Below the pieces are notes generated by a model. That model was given only the letters and a program-made list of their open reading frames with translations, was not told where the DNA came from and made no database searches. A stretch of 5,141 bases of DNA, taken from Lachnospiraceae bacterium. GTDB taxonomy: Bacteria; Bacillota; Clostridia; Lachnospirales; Lachnospiraceae. The DNA is taken from assembly GCA_017404585.1 (NCBI GenBank), contig JAFRCB010000062.1, forward strand, positions 1-5,141, read 5' to 3'. Position 1 is the stretch's first letter. Every line of letters starts with the position of its first letter. Positions 1 through 5,141 of the stretch are shown here, one piece after another. A program made the translations under genes and the position numbers.

Positions 1-101
1 ACAGCAGATGCTGTCCCGTCCTTATCAGGCTATAAACAAGAGTAGCTTAACCGTGCAGGCATGACCTGCTCTGCCGGAAAGCTCTTAAAGCGATTCATAT
101 A

Positions 102-141
102 TTATCACGCTCAAGACAAATATACAAATATACTGTGATAA
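102..141. repeat. Inverted repeat TTATCAC/GTGATAA enclosing a tandem 8-base repeat
   Basis: TTATCAC at 102-108 is matched exactly by its inverse complement GTGATAA at 135-141. Between them, AAATATAC occurs twice in direct tandem (118-125 and 126-133). Paired half-sites of this kind in an AT-rich region upstream of a gene are compatible with a regulator binding site, and the right half-site overlaps a possible -10 box. A 7-base match over 40 bases of AT-rich DNA could also be chance, and no known operator is recognised. Confidence 0.3.
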
Positions 142-142
142 C
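113..142 (+). promoter_or_regulatory. Weak sigma-70-type promoter candidate
   Basis: AAGACA (113-118, 4 of 6 matches to TTGACA) is separated by 18 bases from GATAAC (137-142, 4 of 6 matches to TATAAT). A TG dinucleotide at 134-135, one base before the -10 box, gives an extended -10 element. If used, the channel mRNA would have an untranslated leader of over 200 bases. No better-spaced pair was found nearer the gene: TACAAT at 323-328 has no acceptable -35 box. This is a consensus-matching guess only. Confidence 0.22.
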
Positions 143-341
143 TTTGTTAAATCAACCCAAACCGGAGGCATTATATAGAGGTTACTCTCTGGCATTTTGC
201 TGTCGGCCGCATTCTTTTTCACAGCCGCTTAAGGCATGACTGCCGATGATACGGCGTCATATTTTCGGTTCCGGTAAAAAAGCCGCTGCTTTCCGGTCTG
301 CACGCTTTGTTGAAGACAGCTTTACAATCCTTAAAACAACG

Positions 342-347
342 AAGGAG
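342..347 (+). promoter_or_regulatory. Strong Shine-Dalgarno sequence with atypical spacing to the first ATG
   Basis: AAGGAG at 342-347 is the best ribosome binding site upstream of the channel gene. It lies 20 bases before the ATG at 368, which is too far for normal use, but only 5 bases before an in-frame CTG at 353-355. No ATG, GTG or TTG lies in frame at the ideal distance. It therefore argues for initiation at the non-standard CTG, or for an RNA fold that brings the ATG closer, and leaves the N-terminus uncertain. Confidence 0.5.
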
Positions 348-367
348 ATCGTCTGCCGCGCCGCCGC

Positions 368-2089
368 ATGGCGGGTGACAGCTCGCATAATACTATGAGA
401 AAAAGACAGAATCAGAACAGAGCCATTGTTTTGGCATCCATCGTGCTCCTCATCGCCGTTCTCTGCCTGCTCTCGTTCGTAGAGCGGTCCGCTCCGAACT
501 CCACGATCAAAACTCCATGGGACGCCTTCTGGTATTTTATTGTGACAGTCACTACCGTGGGTTATGGAGACATGAAGCCGAACACGATCTTCGGGCAGCT
601 GCTCGGCCTCATTTTCATTCTGCTGAGCTGTGGTCTGATTTCCGTAGTTCTCACTGCGTCGATCCGCTTCATGAACGGAAGTCATATTCTGTACCTGCGC
701 ATACGAAGCGCCCGGGCGACGAAATGGTACATTTTTGACAGCGACAGCCAGGAGAACCGATGTCTCGCCGGAAAGCTCGATGTTTTTCATGAAAATGCAG
801 GTATTATCTTCTGCCGGACGGAAAGACAGCTGAGCGGGCTTCTGTCCTTCCGGCATATCAATACGCCGCTGGCTGTCCGGGACGCGGCTTTTGCCTGCTT
901 TCGGCGTTCAAAGAAGTACGAGGCGGAACTCCCCGTCATCTTCCTGACCGGTGATGACGAGGAAGAAAACCTGGAAACGGCCCTGGATATACTTGCTGCC
1001 ACACACACGGCAGAGGTCTACTGCCGCACTTCTGTCCGTTTCGATACGGCGCCGGAAGGCCTTCACCCGTTCGACACCGCGGATCTCACGGCACGCACTT
1101 ACTGGGCGGACTACCCCCTGACATTGACAGAGAAAAATGTAATTCTCATCGGCAGCGGCACTCTCCTCGATGACCTCATCGAGCAGGCCGTGCTTATCAA
1201 TACGTTCGGGCCTCTTCTCCGCTGCCGCTACCATATCTTTGAAGAGCCGGATCCGGATGAGGGCTCCTGCCGGGAGCGTTCCAGCTTCCTCATGGATCAT
1301 CCCCATATCGTAGATGTGATCTCGGTGATACGGGAGGAGACCGACGGAGAGACTTCAAAGATGCGGGAGGCTTCAGACGGAGCCGGATGTCCGGACTCTC
1401 TTTTGAACGATGTCCTGCTTTTCCACTCCGATCGCTGGAACACGAATCACGAATGCCTAAAGCAGGCCGATCGGATCGTCGTCTGCACGTCCTCCGGAAT
1501 CGACAATATCCGTATTGCGGAGAAAATCCGTCTTCTCATCCCGACAAAAGCCCGGATCCACGTCTGCGGCAGCACCTCGATCGACGGAACTCATGGGTTC
1601 GGAAGCCTCAGGGATATTTATACGCCGGAGCTCATCCTGCGGGAGGATCTTCTGAGACGGGCCCGGGCTCTCAACGATTATTACAACAATATGCAGACCG
1701 ACCCCTCAAGGCGGACAGCATGGGAAGATCTCGACATGTTCACCCGCCGGTCCAATATTGCCGCGACTGATCATATGGGAACAAAGCTCCGCATTCTCAC
1801 CGGAAATCTGGAAAACAGCAAGCCTGTCACAGGCGGAGATGGGATGCTCTGTCTCGCGATGGACAACTTCGTGCTGAATGTGGTCGACAGGGATCTCTGC
1901 CGCCGGATCGAGCACGAACGATGGATGCGCTTCCACAGTCTGTACGGCTGGACATACGGCGAAGTCCGCGACAAGGCACGGCGCAAGCATCCCCTGATGG
2001 CTCCGTTCGAGGATCTCACTCCAAAGGAGCAGGCCCTCGACGACATTTCATGGGAGATCCTGGCTACGCTGTATTCCTGCGATGCCTGA
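368..2089 (+). CDS. K+ channel family protein: 2TM pore, RCK/TrkA-N-like region, C-terminal RyR domain
   Basis: Predicted inner-membrane ion channel with a large cytoplasmic sensor. A helix (about residues 19-38), a pore helix with the canonical K+ filter TVGYGD (63-68) and a second helix (about 73-101) form a two-helix subunit of the kind that assembles as tetramers. Residues about 118-250 resemble an RCK/TrkA-N domain (GDDEEENLETAL and VYCRT motifs) but lack the glycine-rich loop. About 255-430 looks like a second Rossmann unit, with GSG at 262-264 and an acidic linker near 290-345. Residues about 432-573 match the bacterial RyR module: SN..A.DH near 462-469, EHERW at 515-519, GW.YG at 527-531, RD at 534-535 and HP at 541-542. 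The basic stretch at 11-18 fits a cytoplasmic N-terminus. The start is uncertain: ATG 368 is listed, CTG 353 fits the ribosome binding site, and ATG 395 gives MRKRQNQNR. The pore call is firm, the RyR call good, and the ligand and ion direction are unknown. The gene stands alone and converges on carB. Confidence 0.88.
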   Translation: MAGDSSHNTMRKRQNQNRAIVLASIVLLIAVLCLLSFVERSAPNSTIKTPWDAFWYFIVTVTTVGYGDMKPNTIFGQLLGLIFILLSCGLISVVLTASIRFMNGSHILYLRIRSARATKWYIFDSDSQENRCLAGKLDVFHENAGIIFCRTERQLSGLLSFRHINTPLAVRDAAFACFRRSKKYEAELPVIFLTGDDEEENLETALDILAATHTAEVYCRTSVRFDTAPEGLHPFDTADLTARTYWADYPLTLTEKNVILIGSGTLLDDLIEQAVLINTFGPLLRCRYHIFEEPDPDEGSCRERSSFLMDHPHIVDVISVIREETDGETSKMREASDGAGCPDSLLNDVLLFHSDRWNTNHECLKQADRIVVCTSSGIDNIRIAEKIRLLIPTKARIHVCGSTSIDGTHGFGSLRDIYTPELILREDLLRRARALNDYYNNMQTDPSRRTAWEDLDMFTRRSNIAATDHMGTKLRILTGNLENSKPVTGGDGMLCLAMDNFVLNVVDRDLCRRIEHERWMRFHSLYGWTYGEVRDKARRKHPLMAPFEDLTPKEQALDDISWEILATLYSCDA

Positions 2090-2113
2090 TGTTTTTCCGT
2101 TTCGTAACATACT

Positions 2114-2154
2114 CCCCCACTTCCGCTATCGCCAGGAAGTGGGGGTTTCCTTTT
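2114..2154 (+). terminator. Intrinsic terminator of the channel gene
   Basis: A perfect 11-bp stem (2114-2124 with 2135-2145, five of the pairs G-C at the base) with a 10-base loop is followed by TTTCCTTTT (2146-2154). It starts 24 bases after the channel stop codon. On the minus strand no T run follows the stem, so it acts in the plus direction only. Confidence 0.9.
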
Positions 2155-2156
2155 GA

Positions 2157-2172
2157 CAGCCCTGACGGGCTG
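2157..2172. other. Short GC-rich hairpin after the channel terminator
   Basis: CAGCCC (2157-2162) pairs with GGGCTG (2167-2172) around a 4-base loop TGAC. It has no T run on either side in either direction, so it is not an intrinsic terminator. A second weak stem (GCAGG 2179-2183 with CCTGC 2194-2198) follows. Function unknown; it may be incidental. Confidence 0.35.
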
Positions 2173-2200
2173 AGCCGAGCAGGCGGGGAAAGCCCTGCAG

Positions 2201-2303
2201 AAAAAAAGGCTGTCGCATTAAAAAAATGCCGCCGCTATATATGGCAGACATTTGCAAATAGCATCTGCCATATATAGCGGCGTTGCGTCTTAATGCAACA
2301 GCC
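2201..2303 (-). terminator. Nested double intrinsic terminator for carB
   Basis: Read on the minus strand, an inner 19-bp perfect stem (2282-2264 with 2248-2230) is followed after three bases by seven T (2226-2220). An outer 14-bp stem (2303-2290 with 2221-2208) is then followed at once by a second run of seven T (2207-2201). The one imperfect position in the outer stem is a G.U wobble in minus-strand RNA but a C/A mismatch in plus-strand RNA. Outside the outer stem, G.U and A-U pairs can extend into the second T run. Plus-strand reading gives no comparable T run. The element begins about 50 bases after the carB stop, so it most likely terminates carB. Confidence 0.8.
2208..2303. repeat. Near-palindromic element of about 96 bases, MITE-like
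   Basis: Two arms of about 40 bases form a long inverted repeat. The outer 14 bases match at 13 positions (2208-2221 and 2290-2303), an unpaired section of 8 versus 7 bases follows, and the inner 19 bases match perfectly (2230-2248 and 2264-2282). The 15-base centre contains the self-complementary ATTTGCAAAT (2250-2259). The GGCTGT(C/T)GCATTAA ends look like terminal inverted repeats of a small non-autonomous element. I recall similar GGCTGT-type ends on clostridial insertion sequences but cannot name a family. No target-site duplication was found and there is no coding capacity, so mobility is an inference. Confidence 0.5.
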
Positions 2304-2314
2304 CCTTTACACTT

Positions 2315-2346
2315 TTATCGGGAGTTGCTTTCGCAACTTACGATAA
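2315..2346 (-). other. Tetraloop hairpin just after the carB stop codon
   Basis: On the minus strand two 6-bp helices (2346-2341 with 2320-2315, and 2338-2333 with 2328-2323) are separated by a 2x2 internal loop and capped by GAAA. The cap is a GNRA-type tetraloop closed by C-G, which is a very stable RNA fold. It lies six bases after the carB stop codon. A-rich sequence rather than T follows, so it is unlikely to terminate transcription; a 3'-end stabiliser is a reasonable guess. The plus strand can form the same stem with loop TTTC. Confidence 0.5.
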
Positions 2347-2352
2347 GATATA

Positions 2353-5141
2353 TCATCGAATCTCCGCATGCCACTCCTGCAGCGAGCGCACCTCACTCTT
2401 GCCCATCTTCTGGGCAAGCGCGATACCCTCAACCGCAGCCTTGGCGGCAGCCATGGTCGTGATGTACGGAATCTTGTTCTTGATCGCAGCCTTCCTCAAG
2501 TAGCTGTCATCATGGGCGGAATCCTTGCCGATCGGTGAGTTGATGATCAGCTGGATCTTGCCGTTGGTCATGTGATCGAGAATATTCGGACGTCCCTCAT
2601 AGAGCTTCTTGACTCTCTTGACCGGCAGGCGGGCCTCCTCGATGAGGTCACATGTCTTGCCGGTAGCCATCAGCTTGAAGCCTGTCTCATAGAGGGCTCT
2701 CGCAATAGCGACTACCTCAAGCTTGTCCTTCTTGTTGACGGACAGAAGAGCTGTACCCGAGAGCGGCAGGGAAGCATTTGCTCCCTCTTCCGCCTTGAAG
2801 AACGCCATACCGGGTGTTCTCGCGATTCCGAGAACCTCGCCGGTGGATCTCATCTCCGGGCCGAGGACCGGGTCGACTTCCTGGAACATATTGAACGGGA
2901 AGACGGCTTCCTTGACGCCGAAGTACGGGATCTTGCGCTCCTTCATATTAGCGACCGGAGACGGACGGCCGGTAAGCTCGCTCGTGATGATGTCCGTGGC
3001 GATCGGCACCATGGAGATGCCGCAGACCTTGGATACCAGCGGGACCGTGCGGGATGCACGCGGGTTGGCCTCGAGCACGAATACCTTGTCGTTCTCGATT
3101 GCGTACTGCATATTCATGAGGCCGACAACATGCATCTCCTCAGCGATTTTTCTTGTGTACTCCTTGATCTTCTCAAGGTTCTCCGGCCAGATGTGCTTAG
3201 CCGGAAGGATGCAGGCGGAGTCACCGGAGTGAATGCCCGCAAGCTCAATGTGCTCCATAACTGCCGACACGTAGGCGTGCGTTCCGTCGGAGATCGCGTC
3301 CGCCTCGCACTCGAGAGCGTGGTTCAGGAAGCGGTCGATCAGGATCGGGCGGTCAGGTGTGACGCCGACAGCTGCCCTCATGTACTCAGCCATGGACTCG
3401 TCGTCGTAGACGACTTCCATGCCGCGTCCGCCGAGAACGTAGGAAGGACGGACCATGACCGGGTAGCCGATCTTGGTCGCAATAGCGATTGCTTCCTCAA
3501 CATTGACAGCCATGCCTGACTCCGGCATCGGGATGCCGAGCTTGTCCATCATTCCGCGGAAGAGGTCGCGGTCCTCCGCGAGGTCGATGACCTCCGGGGA
3601 CGTGCCGAGGATCTTGACACCGTTCTTCTTCAGGTCGGAAGCGAGATTCAGCGGAGTCTGGCCGCCGAACTGGGCGATGACGCCGACCGGCTTCTCTTTC
3701 CTGTAGATGCTGAGAACATCCTCAAGTGTGAGCGGCTCAAAATAGAGCTTGTCAGATGTATCGTAGTCCGTGGAGACAGTCTCCGGATTGCAGTTGACGA
3801 TGATCGTTTCAAATCCGAGCTTCTTCAGGGACTGGGCCGCATGTACACAGCAGTAGTCGAACTCGATACCCTGGCCGATACGGTTCGGGCCTCCGCCGAG
3901 GATCATGACCTTCGGCTTGTCCTCATTAACCGGGTTGTTGTCCGGAGCGTTGTATGTAGAGTAGTAGTATGCGCTGTCCTCTGTTCCGCTGACGTGGACG
4001 CCGTCCCATGTCTCGCTGATGCCGAGCTCTTCGCGGCGGTTCCTGATGTCATCCTCGGAGACCTCAAGGATCTCGCTCAGATACTTGTCGGAGAATCCGT
4101 CTTTCTTGGCCTGAATCAGCAGGTCGTCTGCCGGGACAGATCCCTTATGGGCGATGAGGGCTTCCTCCTCCTCGACCAGTTCCTTCATCTGCTCGATGAA
4201 ATACTTCTTGACCTTTGTGAGCTCGTGGATCTCATCGACCGAAACGCCCTTGCGAAGTGCCTCATACATGAGGAAATGACGCTCGCTGGAAGCGGTGTCA
4301 AGCTTTGCAAGCAGCTCTTCCTTTGTGAGCTTGTCAAATCCGTTCACATGGCCGAGACCGTATCGTCCCTTCTCGAGTGAGCGGATTGCTTTCTGGAAGG
4401 CTTCCTTATAATTCTTGCCGATGCTCATGACTTCTCCGACAGCGCGCATCTGTGTGCCAAGCTTGTCCTGAACTCCCTTGAACTTTTCGAAAGCCCATCT
4501 TGCAAATTTCACTACGACGTAGTCCCCGTCCGGCACATACTTGTCAAGCGTGCCGTACTTTCCGCAGGGAAGCTCCGAGAGGGTGAGGCCGGTCGCAAGT
4601 TTCGCGGAGACGAGCGCGATCGGGAAGCCTGTCGCCTTGGATGCAAGCGCGGACGATCTGGAGGTACGCGGATTGATTTCAATGACGATAATTCTGTCGG
4701 ATACCGGATCGTGGGCGAACTGTACGTTCGTGCCGCCGATGACGCCGATATGCTCGACGATCTTGTAAGCCTGCTCCTGCAGACGGTCCATGACCTCCTG
4801 TGAGATAGTCAGCATCGGAGCCGTGCAGAAGGAGTCGCCGGTGTGGACGCCCATCGGGTCTACATTTTCAATGAAGCAGACCGTGATCATGTTGTTGTCC
4901 TTGTCGCGGACGACTTCGAGCTCGAGCTCTTCCCAGCCGAGGATGGACTCCTCAACGAGGACCTGATGCACCAGGGATGCCTGGAGACCGCGGGCCATGA
5001 CCACTTTGAGCTCTTCTGTGTTATAGACGAGACCGCCGCCTGCGCCGCCCATTGTATAGGCCGGGCGAAGAACGACCGGGTAGCCGAGTCTGTCGGCGAT
5101 CTCAAGACCTTCTTCCACGCTGTAAGCGACCTGGCTTCTCG
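2353..5141 (-). CDS. carB: Carbamoyl phosphate synthetase large subunit, N-terminus cut by window edge
   Basis: Makes carbamoyl phosphate from bicarbonate, two ATP and the ammonia delivered by the glutaminase subunit CarA; cytosolic, first step of pyrimidine synthesis and feeder of arginine synthesis. The 928 residues in view align from about R145 of the 1073-residue E. coli protein to its end, so about 144 residues lie beyond base 5141. Order: first ATP-grasp half (about 5139-4360; RPAYTMGGAGGG, HTGDS, EINPRTSRSSALASK), oligomerisation region (about 4360-3910), second ATP-grasp half (about 3910-2765; LGGGPNRIGQGIEFDY, RPSYVLGGRGMEVVYD, HSGDSACILPA, EANPRASRTVPLVSK), and MGS-like regulatory domain (about 2765-2356), ending LQEWHAEIR. 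No frameshift or missing catalytic motif is seen. An internal GTG at 5118-5116 is not the start, because the frame stays open with conserved sequence to the edge. Start, promoter and any carA neighbour are outside the window. Confidence 0.98.
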   Translation of the reverse strand, partial: RSQVAYSVEEGLEIADRLGYPVVLRPAYTMGGAGGGLVYNTEELKVVMARGLQASLVHQVLVEESILGWEELELEVVRDKDNNMITVCFIENVDPMGVHTGDSFCTAPMLTISQEVMDRLQEQAYKIVEHIGVIGGTNVQFAHDPVSDRIIVIEINPRTSRSSALASKATGFPIALVSAKLATGLTLSELPCGKYGTLDKYVPDGDYVVVKFARWAFEKFKGVQDKLGTQMRAVGEVMSIGKNYKEAFQKAIRSLEKGRYGLGHVNGFDKLTKEELLAKLDTASSERHFLMYEALRKGVSVDEIHELTKVKKYFIEQMKELVEEEEALIAHKGSVPADDLLIQAKKDGFSDKYLSEILEVSEDDIRNRREELGISETWDGVHVSGTEDSAYYYSTYNAPDNNPVNEDKPKVMILGGGPNRIGQGIEFDYCCVHAAQSLKKLGFETIIVNCNPETVSTDYDTSDKLYFEPLTLEDVLSIYRKEKPVGVIAQFGGQTPLNLASDLKKNGVKILGTSPEVIDLAEDRDLFRGMMDKLGIPMPESGMAVNVEEAIAIATKIGYPVMVRPSYVLGGRGMEVVYDDESMAEYMRAAVGVTPDRPILIDRFLNHALECEADAISDGTHAYVSAVMEHIELAGIHSGDSACILPAKHIWPENLEKIKEYTRKIAEEMHVVGLMNMQYAIENDKVFVLEANPRASRTVPLVSKVCGISMVPIATDIITSELTGRPSPVANMKERKIPYFGVKEAVFPFNMFQEVDPVLGPEMRSTGEVLGIARTPGMAFFKAEEGANASLPLSGTALLSVNKKDKLEVVAIARALYETGFKLMATGKTCDLIEEARLPVKRVKKLYEGRPNILDHMTNGKIQLIINSPIGKDSAHDDSYLRKAAIKNKIPYITTMAAAKAAVEGIALAQKMGKSEVRSLQEWHAEIR

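Larger units (their letters stand above)
1..367. other. 5' flank without a recognisable gene
   Basis: I see no supported coding region, tRNA or rRNA here. The first bases are open in two plus-strand frames (stops at 43-45 and 62-64), so the tail of an upstream gene could end here, but the peptides are too short to identify. Bases 90-180 are clearly AT-rich, which suits a promoter region; the rest has the same composition as the genes. A GGAGG at 164-168 is not followed by a usable start codon. Several 4-5 bp stems (for example 55-59 with 65-69) are too weak to call. The in-frame stop TAA at 332-334 sets the upstream limit of the channel reading frame. Confidence 0.6.

Noticed and set aside
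8..64. Short plus-strand frame ending in TGA, as a possible tail of an upstream gene
   Set aside because: Only about 20 residues, not recognisable, and another frame is open here too; the window gives no way to decide.
55..69. GCAGG/CCTGC stem as an upstream terminator
   Set aside because: Only five pairs and no T run on either strand.
164..168. GGAGG as a ribosome binding site for a leader peptide
   Set aside because: No ATG, GTG or TTG at a suitable distance opens a meaningful frame; the nearest codons run into TAG at once.
257..1306. Open minus-strand frames at 257-856, 787-1008 and 908-1306
   Set aside because: They overlap the channel gene antisense, have no recognisable domains, and the channel frame explains this stretch fully.
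1387..1770. Open plus-strand frame overlapping the channel gene in another phase
   Set aside because: Its product is low in recognisable structure and the main frame encodes conserved RCK-like and RyR sequence across the same bases.
2114..2154. Channel terminator as a bidirectional terminator shared with carB
   Set aside because: On the minus strand the stem is not followed by T residues, and carB has its own terminators before reaching it.
1921..2277. Open plus-strand frame running past the channel stop through the terminator
   Set aside because: It reads through a perfect intrinsic terminator and the palindromic element, has no convincing ribosome binding site, and its first half is a shadow of the RyR domain.
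2572..3519. Open plus-strand frame of 315 codons opposite carB
   Set aside because: It lies wholly antisense to strongly conserved carB sequence, its product resembles no family I know, and long antisense frames are expected from the biased codon use of carB. The same applies to 2723-3232, 3473-3706, 3841-4380 and 4541-4768.
1..5141. CRISPR array, tRNA, rRNA or transposase gene
   Set aside because: No regularly spaced repeats, cloverleaf, rRNA sequence or transposase motifs were seen on either strand.

Overview
The window holds two convergent genes, a 5' flank of 367 bases with no recognisable gene, and a structured intergenic region of 263 bases. The CarB sequence and the moderately GC-rich codon use suggest a Bacillota genome, probably a clostridium of the Lachnospiraceae type. 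This placement is an inference from family resemblance and has not been searched.

Layout. Bases 1-367 carry no supported gene. They include an AT-rich stretch (about 90-180) with a tandem 8-base repeat inside a 7-base inverted repeat, a weak promoter candidate, and a strong Shine-Dalgarno sequence at 342-347. Bases 368-2089 (+) encode a 573-residue protein with a two-helix K+ channel pore (filter TVGYGD), two RCK/TrkA-N-like Rossmann regions and a C-terminal ryanodine-receptor (RyR) type domain. It ends in a textbook intrinsic terminator at 2114-2154.

Bases 2201-2346 contain a roughly 96-base near-palindromic element, resembling a MITE or repeat unit, and a small tetraloop hairpin. Read on the minus strand, the palindrome is a nested pair of intrinsic terminators, each followed by seven T, and it probably ends the carB transcript. 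Bases 2353-5141 (-) are carB, the large subunit of carbamoyl phosphate synthetase. It is cut by the right window edge and lacks about 144 N-terminal residues.

How the genes relate. The two are transcribed toward each other and each has its own terminator, so there is no operon link and no evidence of shared function. carB is a housekeeping gene for pyrimidine and arginine synthesis. The channel-RCK-RyR protein is the item of most interest: its domain order suggests an ion channel gated by an unidentified cytoplasmic, possibly nucleotide-like, ligand. No partner gene that might make such a ligand is visible here.
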